Shown piece after piece: positions 1-6,017 of a stretch of DNA of 9,992 bases. Position 1 is the first letter of the stretch. Every line of letters starts with the position of its first letter. The notes beneath the pieces are model-generated. The model saw nothing but the letters and a program-made list of their open reading frames with translations. It searched no databases and was not told where the DNA came from. The position numbers were made by a program, and so were the translations under genes. Source of the DNA: Lachnospiraceae bacterium UBA3287 (GTDB lineage: Bacteria; Bacillota; Clostridia; Lachnospirales; Lachnospiraceae); NCBI GenBank assembly GCA_002362155.1, contig DETN01000009.1, positions 1 to 9,992 on the forward strand, read 5' to 3'.

Positions 1-932
1 TCCCTGTATTCGTTCTCCTCGATCAGGGGCATGTTTCCGTAGACGGTCATACCGTAGTTATAGAAGCCGTAGTCGAAGGAGTCGATATCGACGGCCGCTT
101 CCTCCCGGACCACCGAAAACTTTCTGAGGAACTCGGTATAGGCCGTCCGCTTTCTGGCGGAAAAGTCAAGGACCCTTTCCAGGGATCCCATCTCCTGGGA
201 AGCCTCCTTGCCGATCACGTCCAGCTCGGCCCGGACCCTGTCGGCGTTCTTTTTCCACTCGTCGTCCCTGGGAGGCCTGGTCTTTTTCAGGTGCCGTCCC
301 TCCTGCTCCGATTCCTGTCCCTGGTCCTCATCGGGGTTTTGGGGATCGGAAGGCGGGGCCCCCGCCCTGTCCTTCTCCGGAGGCAGGTCCTCCATTCTCT
401 GCCAGAAGGAGTGGTCGTCCAGGGCAAATTCCTGGGAGAGGGTGGATTCATAGTAATAGTCCCTCTTCCGCTCCAGGAAGTACTGGTAGAGCTTCTGGGC
501 CGTCAGGACCCCTATCTCCCCCTCCAGGCGCTCATAGAGGTCTGTACGGAAGTCGGAGATCACCCGGTTCAGGATCCGGCAGCGCATGGTATCGATCACG
601 GATTCCACTGCCAGATCGCAGCACAGGTCCCAGAGCTCATTGTCCTCGTGGCTTTCGGCGTCGAACATGTGGCGGAAAAGGCAGTGGAGGAGCATATGCA
701 GGTAGGTCCTGTTGATCCTGGCCGGGTCCTCTATATAGAGCCGCAGCAGATAGGCGGGGTTGAAACGGATATAGGAGGCGTCCGTTCCCACGGAGGTGGT
801 GGACAGATCCATCACATAATCCAGGCTGCTTAAGGGGACTGCCAGAAAGCGCATGGACAGATATAGTTCGGTTCGGCTGGCGGACAGGACTCTCTTTCCC
901 GCCTCCTCCAGTTTCTGTCTGGTCTCACTCAT
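1..932 (-). CDS. VWA-like / putative metallopeptidase (DUF2201) protein, 3' end off the window
   Basis: The minus-strand reading frame is open from ATG at 932 to the window edge (310 codons visible) and follows an AGAAGG ribosome binding site. Residues about 50-115 match the N-terminal putative metallopeptidase domain of DUF2201 proteins: a helix with H79-x3-H83 and H88, then the conserved run ELWDLCCDLAVE (99-110). A Pro/Asp/Glu/Gln-rich linker (about 184-225) follows, then the segment with MPLIEENEYR just before the edge, which in this family leads into the VWA-like domain. Family members often sit beside a MoxR-type AAA ATPase; none is in the window. The canonical zincin Glu after the first His is Met here. 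The start lies 17 nt after the LRR gene, so it is third in the operon that begins with the carboxypeptidase. The family call is fairly secure; the biochemical role is unknown. Confidence 0.75.
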   Translation of the reverse strand, partial: MSETRQKLEEAGKRVLSASRTELYLSMRFLAVPLSSLDYVMDLSTTSVGTDASYIRFNPAYLLRLYIEDPARINRTYLHMLLHCLFRHMFDAESHEDNELWDLCCDLAVESVIDTMRCRILNRVISDFRTDLYERLEGEIGVLTAQKLYQYFLERKRDYYYESTLSQEFALDDHSFWQRMEDLPPEKDRAGAPPSDPQNPDEDQGQESEQEGRHLKKTRPPRDDEWKKNADRVRAELDVIGKEASQEMGSLERVLDFSARKRTAYTEFLRKFSVVREEAAVDIDSFDYGFYNYGMTVYGNMPLIEENEYR

Positions 933-949
933 GGTTCCTTCTCCCGCTC

Positions 950-1858
950 TTACAGATCGTCAAGGGAAAAGATGTCAAGGGCATCCGCTGTTCCCGCATG
1001 AAGGCCGAAATAGCGGTTCTGGTATTCCATCAGAAGGGCGCAGATCTCAGCCTGCTTTCCCTCCGATGCGATCCTGACGGCCTCGGGAAGCTCCTCTCTG
1101 GGGACCATCTTCCTATCCAGCAGAAAGCGGATCCTTTCGCCGTCCTTTCTTTCCAGCAGGAAGGGCAGGACCTGGCCCGCTGTCCTGGTCAGATAGCTTT
1201 CATAGACCCGGGCCGCCTGGTCGGGGAGCTGCACGGGATACATGAGCCGGTCCAGGGCTATGTCTATGGCCGCCTCATAGTTGTCGTAGATGACTCTGGA
1301 AAAACACCTGTCATAGGTCCTGAAATCGATGGACCTTCTCATGACGCATTCCCTGTAGGAAAAGCCGGCTCCGTTCAGGGAGTGGTGGATGGCTCTGGCC
1401 ATGGTATCTTCCTTATAGGAATCGTAGTAGGGCGGGAAGGTCAGACGAAGATCGCCGTCCGGCAGGGCCAGAAGGAAGCGGAGCATCTTTTCGTTGTCCC
1501 CCAGCATGCTCTTTAAGATGGAATAGTTATCCCTTTCGTGAAAGTCGATCCGGATCTCCTTCAGGCCCGTGCACTGGCGGATGGCCCCGTCGTAGTAATC
1601 CTCTATGCTGTCGGACAGGGAAAGATATTCCAGAGTCCTGGTATTGTAAAAGCAGAAGCTTCCCAGGCTCCTTACCGAATCCGGCAGATGGATCTCCTTC
1701 AGATCCTTTCTTCCATCAAAAGCATGCCTTCCGATGCTGCGCACCGGAAGGCCCTGGATTTCCGAAGGGATCTTCAGAAAGGCGACCTGCCCCTCATAGC
1801 CTGTGATCTCTATATAGGGGCCGTGTCTGTTTTCTTTCTTCTCAAAGGTCAGCGCCAT
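950..1858 (-). CDS. Leucine-rich-repeat (BspA/LRR_5-type) protein with ankyrin-like C-terminus
   Basis: A 302-residue protein without signal peptide or membrane segment, so probably cytoplasmic. Residues about 28-105 carry three or four LRR_5/BspA-like units of the form IPSEIQGLPVRSIGRHAF ... LKEIHLPDSVRSLGSFCF ... LEYLSLSDSI ... LKEIRI. Residues about 110-285 are mainly helical; 226-280 resemble ankyrin-type helix pairs (VLPFLLERKDGERIRFLLDR, then AVRIASEGKQAEICALLMEY). The ATG at 1858 has GGAGG five bases upstream. The gene starts 12 nt after the carboxypeptidase stop and ends 17 nt before the DUF2201 gene, so the three are very likely co-transcribed. LRR and ankyrin modules usually bind proteins, so an adaptor role for the DUF2201 partner is possible, but this is inference. 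No specific function is recognised. Confidence 0.8.
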   Translation of the reverse strand: MALTFEKKENRHGPYIEITGYEGQVAFLKIPSEIQGLPVRSIGRHAFDGRKDLKEIHLPDSVRSLGSFCFYNTRTLEYLSLSDSIEDYYDGAIRQCTGLKEIRIDFHERDNYSILKSMLGDNEKMLRFLLALPDGDLRLTFPPYYDSYKEDTMARAIHHSLNGAGFSYRECVMRRSIDFRTYDRCFSRVIYDNYEAAIDIALDRLMYPVQLPDQAARVYESYLTRTAGQVLPFLLERKDGERIRFLLDRKMVPREELPEAVRIASEGKQAEICALLMEYQNRYFGLHAGTADALDIFSLDDL

Positions 1859-1870
1859 GGGTCCTCCGGC

Positions 1871-3196
1871 TCAACGTCTTGCAAGTCTTGCGATCAGGGA
1901 AATGACAAGTCCCAGGATCAGAACGGCCAGGACCACTGCCGCCTTGCCGTACCACTGGTCCAGGAAGTCCGTGATCCTCTTCTGAATATAGAGCTTTCTG
2001 GAAAAGCTCAGGGAATCTGCCGCCACCAGGTCCACGCTGCCGTAGTCCTCTCCGTCGTAGATGACTCTGGCGCTGCCCAGCACGTCTCCCTTGTTCACGG
2101 GGGCTGTCAGCTCCGTATCGGCGCTGATCTCGAACTGGATCTTAGTGGGATCGATGCTGCCTTCCGCCCAGTCTTCCACGGCCTCCGCCGTCTTCAGATC
2201 CACCGAATCCCCGTCCTCGGACAGGGCCACGGAGGCGCTGGTCAGGACATAGTTCTTCTGAACGATGGTCTGATAGTCAAAGTCATTGTAGGCGTGCTCC
2301 ATCATGGCTATGGTCTTTTCAAAAGCCGTGTTCCTGGAATAGCCGTCTCTGTCGGCCCCCAGGATGATGGTCAGGAAATGTCTCTTTTCAAGGCCTGTCT
2401 TTTCTACCGTTTCCGGGTCCTCCAGATCTCTTTCCACCGCTGCCGCCAGGCAGTGGCCGGCGATGCCGGTATAGCCCGTCTTGATGCCGACGGCATACTC
2501 ATAGTAATTGCTGTTGGAGGGGTAGAGCAGCTGGTTGGTGTTGTTGATCTTTCTGGCCGGGGAATAGCTGGTCTTGCCCATCTCGTAGACCTGGGTGCCC
2601 ACGATCTCCTTAAAAAGGTCATGCTTCATGGCCTCCGCGGCGATTTTGGACAGATCCCTGGCGGTGGTATAGTGGTCGTCTTCATGCAGGCCGTTGGGGG
2701 TGGTGAAATGGGTGCCGGTGCAGCCCAGGCGGCTGGCCCGTACATTCATCATGTCGCAGAAGGCCCCCAGATTGCCGCCCACGGCAAAGGCCAGGACACT
2801 GGCCGCGTCGTTGGCCGAGGGAAGGAGGGTGGCGTAAAGCAGGTCCTGGACCCTGATCTTCTCTCCCGTATTCAGAAAGATGGTGACCGCGTCCGGATCG
2901 GTAATGGAAGTGAGGGCTTCTCTGGGCACAGTGATCTCCTGCTTCAGATCCAGGTTCCCCTTCTCGATGGCTTCCACCGCCAGAAGGGCCGTCATGATCT
3001 TTGTCACGGACGCGGGATAGGCCTTTTCATCCGCGTTCTTCTCATAAAGGGTCTTGCCCGTATCCAGATCGATCAGGATGGCTGCGTCCGCTTCCACGGA
3101 AAAGTCGCCCTCCGCCCGGACATCCATGGCGGCGCCGGGAAGCAGGGTCAGAACGATCAGAAGAGTGCAGATCAGGGCTGATACTCTTTTTTTCAT
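1871..3196 (-). CDS. dacF: D-alanyl-D-alanine carboxypeptidase (DacF/PBP5-type, peptidase S11)
   Basis: A 441-residue low-molecular-weight penicillin-binding protein that removes the terminal D-Ala from peptidoglycan stem peptides at the outer face of the membrane. A Sec signal peptide spans 1-28 (charged MKKR, hydrophobic core, VRA|E cleavage site). The three active-site motifs are complete: S63-V-T-K66, S127-A-N129 and K239-T-G241. A PBP5 C-terminal beta domain covers about 312-399. A C-terminal hydrophobic helix (about 418-436, followed by RLARR) anchors it in the membrane. The start at 3196 is preferred because GGAGG lies eight bases upstream and the signal peptide follows at once; an in-frame start at 3370 would add 58 residues with no signal-peptide character and would include the promoter. 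It is first in an operon with the LRR and DUF2201 genes. The exact paralogue (dacF versus dacA/dacB) cannot be decided. Confidence 0.93.
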   Translation of the reverse strand: MKKRVSALICTLLIVLTLLPGAAMDVRAEGDFSVEADAAILIDLDTGKTLYEKNADEKAYPASVTKIMTALLAVEAIEKGNLDLKQEITVPREALTSITDPDAVTIFLNTGEKIRVQDLLYATLLPSANDAASVLAFAVGGNLGAFCDMMNVRASRLGCTGTHFTTPNGLHEDDHYTTARDLSKIAAEAMKHDLFKEIVGTQVYEMGKTSYSPARKINNTNQLLYPSNSNYYEYAVGIKTGYTGIAGHCLAAAVERDLEDPETVEKTGLEKRHFLTIILGADRDGYSRNTAFEKTIAMMEHAYNDFDYQTIVQKNYVLTSASVALSEDGDSVDLKTAEAVEDWAEGSIDPTKIQFEISADTELTAPVNKGDVLGSARVIYDGEDYGSVDLVAADSLSFSRKLYIQKRITDFLDQWYGKAAVVLAVLILGLVISLIARLARR

Positions 3197-3204
3197 AAAA
3201 TATC
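3197..3204 (-). promoter_or_regulatory. Ribosome binding site spacer region fixing the carboxypeptidase start
   Basis: On the minus strand, ACGGAGGATATTTT runs directly into ATG at 3196. This is the only strong Shine-Dalgarno near any candidate start of this frame and it selects 3196 over 3370. Confidence 0.75.
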
Positions 3205-3256
3205 CTCCGTATGTCCGCCGGATCTTCCTTAAGTGGGGGACCGGCCGAACAGATTC

Positions 3257-3285
3257 ATTTTTGCACAGCAGAGAGCCCCTGTCAA
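3257..3285 (-). promoter_or_regulatory. Sigma-A-type promoter for the carboxypeptidase operon
   Basis: The minus strand has a perfect -35 TTGACA (3285-3280), a 17-bp spacer and AAAAAT (3262-3257, four of six matches to TATAAT). The predicted transcript starts near 3250, leaving a leader of about 55 nt before the ribosome binding site. It sits in the gap between ylmH and the carboxypeptidase gene, after the ylmH terminator hairpin, as expected for a new transcription unit. Confidence 0.6.
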
Positions 3286-3388
3286 CTTTCCCGGCGGGGG
3301 GGAAGTGCTCTGCAGGAGCCTGCGTTTTTCCTACGGCTCTATAGTAATAAAGAAAGAAGGGCTTTTCCATTTCCCTTTGTGTTAACGG

Positions 3389-3414
3389 AAAAAGCGTCTG
3401 CCGGGAGGCTTTTT
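3389..3414 (-). terminator. Intrinsic terminator after ylmH
   Basis: The inverted repeat AAAAAGC ... GCTTTTT (arms 3389-3395 and 3408-3414) encloses a short inner TCT/GGA pairing. On the minus strand the stem ends in a run of five T. The hairpin overlaps the ylmH stop codon and separates ylmH from the carboxypeptidase operon. The A/T-symmetric arms could also act in the opposite direction, but no plus-strand gene leads into it. Confidence 0.55.
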
Positions 3415-4219
3415 AACGGTAGAGAAGGACCCTGACCATAAGGCGGTCCTTTTTGGTCCTTTTGACCTCTCCCTGGTAGATGCACTTGCCGTATCCCCGA
3501 AGAGAGATCTTCTGTCCGGGGATAAGACGCTGGTCCGGATCCGTCACCAGGCGCCCGTCCACGGCCGCCTTTTCCCCCTGGATCAGCTTTGCCGCACTGG
3601 TCCTGGAGAGTTTGAAGGCCATGGCCGCCACGGCGTCCAGCCTCTCCGAGGCCACCGACCCGGTCTTCTCTTCCAGGACCGGACGGATGCTGCAGTCTGA
3701 AAGGGGGATCTCCCTGACAGATACCACGGTATGGCGGACCCTGGTCAGCTCCGAAATGATAAAAGGACTTATGTCCTTCATGACAAAGACGAAGGCTCTG
3801 GAGTCCTCCGTCAGAATGTCCCCCACCTGCTCCCTTTCGATGCCCAGGTGCATGAGGGCTCCCAGGAAATCCCTGTGGGTCAGATCGTCGGCGAACTTAT
3901 CCTGGAGAGGCCGGATCTCCAGGCAGGCCACCACCTGGGGATCTTCCTTTTCTCCCTCCAGGAAGGCCTCCCGGTCCAGGTAGGAGGGAAGAAAGACGGC
4001 GCAGCATCGCTCCGCCTCTTCAAAACCTCCGTAGAGGAAGCAGGGCACTCCCTCCAGAGACCCTTTTCCGTCTCCGCCGGTCCCCTGGCTGCGCAGAAGA
4101 TGATCGAATATCGCGGCCCCGTAGGGGTCCAGAAATGCGGAATGGGTCAGGTAGTCGCTGCGGAGGGTCCTCCCCGCCAGATCCCTGAGCCTTCCCTGTA
4201 AATAATCCTTATCGTCCAT
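3413..4219 (-). CDS. ylmH: YlmH-family S4-domain RNA-binding protein
   Basis: A 268-residue protein of normal length for YlmH. The central family block is clear: LTHRDFLGALMHLGI (113-127), EREQVGDIL (129-137), then DISPFIISELTRVRHTVV (149-166). The C-terminal S4 RNA-binding domain covers about 192-243, with ERLDAVAAMAFKLSR and AAVDGRLVTDPDQ as the helix-turn-strand core. In Bacillus the gene lies in the division-associated ylmD-ylmH cluster; its S4 domain is related to that of RqcP, and YlmH has been linked to ribosome quality control. Here it stands alone, with no divIVA or ylmDEFG neighbours. The ATG at 4219 has AAGGGGA seven bases upstream. It is followed by a terminator hairpin and is divergent from the sortase. 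Confidence 0.9.
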   Translation of the reverse strand: MDDKDYLQGRLRDLAGRTLRSDYLTHSAFLDPYGAAIFDHLLRSQGTGGDGKGSLEGVPCFLYGGFEEAERCCAVFLPSYLDREAFLEGEKEDPQVVACLEIRPLQDKFADDLTHRDFLGALMHLGIEREQVGDILTEDSRAFVFVMKDISPFIISELTRVRHTVVSVREIPLSDCSIRPVLEEKTGSVASERLDAVAAMAFKLSRTSAAKLIQGEKAAVDGRLVTDPDQRLIPGQKISLRGYGKCIYQGEVKRTKKDRLMVRVLLYR

Positions 4220-4238
4220 ATCTTTATCCCCTTAAGGC

Positions 4239-4252
4239 ACCGGAATTCCGGT
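4239..4252. repeat. 14-bp perfect palindrome upstream of ylmH
   Basis: ACCGGAATTCCGGT reads the same on both strands and lies 20 bp upstream of the ylmH start codon, so it would fall in the ylmH leader or be an operator. Confidence 0.7.
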
Positions 4253-4357
4253 CCGTGAAGGAAATCCTTTCTTCAGATCTTTTCCATGTCTTTCTCCATG
4301 GATACTACCACCGCATGGCCCCTCCGGGCAAGCCAAAGAGCCTCTCCCCTGTCCTCT

Positions 4358-4377
4358 GCGGGAAGATTTTCTTCCGC
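4358..4377. repeat. Hairpin just upstream of the sortase promoter
   Basis: GGAAGA (4361-4366) pairs with TCTTCC (4370-4375) across a three-base loop, extended by GC/GC around one unpaired G. It ends four bases before the proposed -35 box, where a regulator could bind. No T-run follows on either strand, so it is not a terminator. Confidence 0.5.
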
Positions 4378-4380
4378 CTG

Positions 4381-4409
4381 TGGGCAAATCCTGCTCCTTC
4401 TGCTATACT
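4381..4409 (+). promoter_or_regulatory. Promoter for the sortase gene (extended -10)
   Basis: TGGGCA (4381-4386, four of six matches to -35), a 17-bp spacer and TATACT (4404-4409), with the extended -10 TG one base before the box. The predicted start near 4416 gives a leader of about 107 nt. Confidence 0.5.
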
Positions 4410-4420
4410 TGTTTACGTTC

Positions 4421-4439
4421 CCGGGGAATTCCTCCCCGG
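4421..4439 (+). repeat. GC-rich stem-loop at the 5' end of the sortase leader
   Basis: CCGGGG (4421-4426) and CCCCGG (4434-4439) form a six-pair stem with a seven-base loop. It starts about five bases after the predicted transcript start, so it may protect the 5' end of the mRNA. No T-run follows. Confidence 0.5.
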
Positions 4440-4485
4440 ATGGCCCCTCAAAAGTTTCATAAAAAATCTCCCGGAATCCTTCCCG

Positions 4486-4497
4486 GAAGAATTCTTC
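4486..4497. repeat. 12-bp perfect palindrome in the sortase leader
   Basis: GAAGAATTCTTC is fully self-complementary and ends 25 bp before the sortase ATG. In RNA it could mask the only purine-rich stretch near the start. Confidence 0.6.
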
Positions 4498-4522
4498 TTA
4501 AAAGGAATCATCTTCGCATCCT

Positions 4523-5311
4523 ATGAAAAAAACATTTTCCACGATCCTCTTCATCATATGTCTTGGCGTCTTTCTCTACAGCGGCTACCGCCTTTTCCTG
4601 ATCTTCAGCGAATACCGCCGGGGAACGGTGACCTACGAGGAGACCGCCTCCCAGTATGTATCCCAGGCCCCTCTGCCGCCTCAGGATGAGGTGAAGCCCA
4701 CGTCCCAGGAGGCCGAAGCCGGAGAGTCCCTGGCCCTGCCGGACCTCTGTCCCATCCAGGTGGATTTCGAAGCTCTGCAGGCAGCCAATCCCGATATCAG
4801 AGGCTGGATCTACATGGCGGACTCCATCATAAACTATCCCGTCCTCCAGGGAGAGACCAACGACACCTACCTGCGCCATCTGCCGGACGGCCGCTATAAT
4901 ACGGCCGGCTGTATTTTCATAGACAGCGCATGCAGGGCCGATATGACAGACCTGACCACCATCCTCTACGGCCACAACATGCATAACGGATCCATGTTCG
5001 CAGTACTGGAGTCCTATAAGAAGCAGACCTTCTACGACAGCCATCCCCTCATGTGGTACCTGACGCCGGAGGGCACTTACCGCCTCAATATCCTGGCGGG
5101 CTTTATCGAATCCGCGGACCATCCCCTCTACGGCCTCTATGAGACAAAGGAAGAGCTGGACGCCTTTCTGGACTACGCCTTCCCGAAATCGGACTTCCGC
5201 AGCCGCTACGGGGAAAAGCACCCGGAAAAGATCTTCATCCTCTCCACCTGCGACTACGCCTACGAGGACGCCCGCTACATACTGATCGCGGAGCCCGTCC
5301 TCCAGAACTGA
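4523..5311 (+). CDS. srtB: Class B sortase
   Basis: A 262-residue membrane-anchored transpeptidase that joins sorting-signal proteins to peptidoglycan. An N-terminal signal anchor (about 5-28) and a variable Pro/Glu-rich stalk (about 45-75) precede the sortase fold. Class B landmarks are present: NPDIRGWIYM (89-98), NYPVLQGETNDTYL (104-117), AGCIFID (128-134). The catalytic residues are H151 in YGHNM, C243 in LSTC and R251 in DARYIL. The ATG at 4523 is the only plausible start, since an in-frame stop lies at 4499. Its ribosome binding site is poor: the nearest GGA is 16 bases away. It is monocistronic, with its own promoter and a strong terminator. No protein with a sorting signal is in the window, so the substrate is unknown. 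Confidence 0.93.
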   Translation: MKKTFSTILFIICLGVFLYSGYRLFLIFSEYRRGTVTYEETASQYVSQAPLPPQDEVKPTSQEAEAGESLALPDLCPIQVDFEALQAANPDIRGWIYMADSIINYPVLQGETNDTYLRHLPDGRYNTAGCIFIDSACRADMTDLTTILYGHNMHNGSMFAVLESYKKQTFYDSHPLMWYLTPEGTYRLNILAGFIESADHPLYGLYETKEELDAFLDYAFPKSDFRSRYGEKHPEKIFILSTCDYAYEDARYILIAEPVLQN

Positions 5312-5333
5312 ATCATCATCCCTGAACTGCCAG

Positions 5334-5371
5334 AAAGGGCCCGGAAGATCCAATGGTCTCCGGGCCCTTTT
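5334..5371 (+). terminator. Strong intrinsic terminator after the sortase gene
   Basis: A perfect 12-bp stem, AAAGGGCCCGGA (5334-5345) with TCCGGGCCCTTT (5359-5370), then a T/A-rich tail. Four more pairs can form inside the loop. It begins 23 nt after the sortase stop codon. The A-run on the left arm means it may also stop transcripts arriving from the small gene on the minus strand. Confidence 0.85.
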
Positions 5372-5402
5372 ATATACAGCTGCCGTCTGTCAGCCTCTTC
5401 CT

Positions 5403-5420
5403 GATTCAGATGCCTGAATC
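5403..5420. repeat. Short perfect hairpin GATTCAG/CTGAATC
   Basis: Seven-base arms (5403-5409 and 5414-5420) with a four-base loop lie between the sortase terminator and the small gene. No T-run follows on either strand. It would be in the 3' untranslated part of a minus-strand transcript of the small gene. Confidence 0.5.
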
Positions 5421-5518
5421 CTCCGGCTTCTTAAATATATGGCAGCATTTTCGGTATGAAATTATGATTGAATTTATGATGCGCCTTTAAAAGGCCGCGT
5501 CTCTCCTTTTTGCCCTGA

Positions 5519-5746
5519 TCAGGCAGCCTTTGTATAGACAGCCAGAACGCTTTCATTTCCGTTCTCGATTCTGACCATACCCATTTCAGTCAGTGCAGCA
5601 TCTGCTCTTTTCATGGTACCAAACTGAGACTTGACGCCTGTTTCTTCGTTATGATCGAAAAGGACAGCCTCAACGTGACCCGCAATAGGCCTTACCTCTA
5701 CGCGGGGGTTGGCTGTTCTTGCGATTTCTTCTCTAAGTGTATTCAT
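5519..5746 (-). CDS. Small protein of unknown function, 75 residues
   Basis: I do not recognise this protein. It has no signal peptide or membrane helix. The pattern suggests a compact alpha/beta fold: helix (2-10), strand (VEVRPIAGHVEAVLFD, 16-31), a central KSQFGTMKRADAALTEMG stretch (39-56) and a C-terminal strand pair (VRIEN, ESVLAVYTKAA). The start at 5746 is chosen because TTGGAGG lies seven bases upstream; a start at 5794 would add 16 residues that run across this site. Codons lean to AGA, GAA, GGT, CTT, ACA and GTT, unlike the GGA/CTG/AGG-rich neighbours, and G+C is about 48 percent over 5521-5640. Such a bias could mean high expression or foreign origin. The gene is alone, with its own promoter candidate. 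A real gene is likely from the ribosome binding site and codon pattern. Confidence 0.72.
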   Translation of the reverse strand: MNTLREEIARTANPRVEVRPIAGHVEAVLFDHNEETGVKSQFGTMKRADAALTEMGMVRIENGNESVLAVYTKAA

Positions 5747-5821
5747 AAGATTACCTCCAAACTTAGATCTCACAACAACTTTAACAGCTCCCATATAGTT
5801 AAATCTGTAAGGTTCGGACCA

Positions 5822-5843
5822 GCATATACCTTTCTAAATATGC
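5822..5843 (-). repeat. Leader hairpin upstream of the small gene
   Basis: GCATAT (5822-5827) and ATATGC (5838-5843) form a six-pair stem with a ten-base loop; on the minus-strand RNA a G-U pair extends it by one. It lies about 75 nt before the start codon, inside the predicted leader. Confidence 0.4.
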
Positions 5844-5917
5844 CGATGGTTCTCTGCCATTGTTGTATAGTAAGAATTAACAATTTCTGTATTCTGTTTT
5901 TGTGCAACATGTTTTGT

Positions 5918-5931
5918 TCATCAGCTGATGA
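5918..5931. repeat. 14-bp perfect palindrome at the predicted transcript start of the small gene
   Basis: TCATCAGCTGATGA is fully symmetric. It starts six bases downstream of the proposed -10 box on the minus strand, so it covers the predicted +1. This placement fits a repressor operator. Confidence 0.6.
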
Positions 5932-5936
5932 TGTGC

Positions 5937-5964
5937 ATTCTACAGGTTTTTACAGGAATTGCAA
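5937..5964 (-). promoter_or_regulatory. Promoter candidate for the small gene
   Basis: Minus strand TTGCAA (5964-5959, four of six), a 16-bp spacer and TAGAAT (5942-5937, five of six). The predicted start near 5930 gives a leader of about 184 nt. The surrounding AT-richness raises the chance of accidental matches. Confidence 0.4.
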
Positions 5965-6017
5965 GCCATTTTGGAGAAATCACTGGCCAAATCTTGCCTA
6001 TATGAAATACTTTCGGA

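Larger units (their letters stand above)
4220..4522. other. Divergent intergenic region between ylmH and the sortase gene, rich in inverted repeats
   Basis: This 303-bp gap holds the sortase promoter (4381-4409) and four inverted repeats at 4239-4252, 4358-4377, 4421-4439 and 4486-4497. A weak minus-strand promoter candidate for ylmH is TTGCCC (4331-4326), 18 bp, TAGTAT (4307-4302), four of six matches in each box; I would not rely on it. No coding frame here resembles a protein. Confidence 0.6.
5747..6017. other. AT-rich leader/promoter region of the small gene
   Basis: G+C over 5821-6000 is 65 of 180 bases by my count (36 percent), far below the surrounding genes. It contains a promoter candidate (5937-5964), a palindrome (5918-5931) and a leader hairpin (5822-5843). 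No protein-like frame was found. Confidence 0.6.

Noticed and set aside
1538..3181. Long plus-strand open frame opposite the carboxypeptidase and LRR genes
   Set aside because: It is antisense to two well-supported genes, has no ribosome binding site or recognisable domain, and its Gly/Val/His/Gln-rich composition is typical of a reading frame opposite a GC-rich gene.
3296..3302. Run of seven G near the carboxypeptidase promoter, considered as a phase-variable tract
   Set aside because: Seven bases is short for slippage-driven switching and it lies outside the -35/-10 spacer; no other support.
3310..3328. GCAGG/CCTGC hairpin followed by TTTTT on the plus strand
   Set aside because: It looks like a terminator, but no plus-strand gene leads into it and the loop would be only two bases; it lies upstream of the carboxypeptidase promoter on the minus strand.
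4508..5353. Minus-strand open frame opposite the sortase
   Set aside because: The sortase frame has all catalytic residues, a promoter and a terminator; the opposite frame has no motif.
5483..5495. GCCTTTAAAAGGC near-palindrome downstream of the small gene, considered as its terminator
   Set aside because: No T-run follows it on the minus strand; transcripts may instead end at the sortase terminator acting in reverse.
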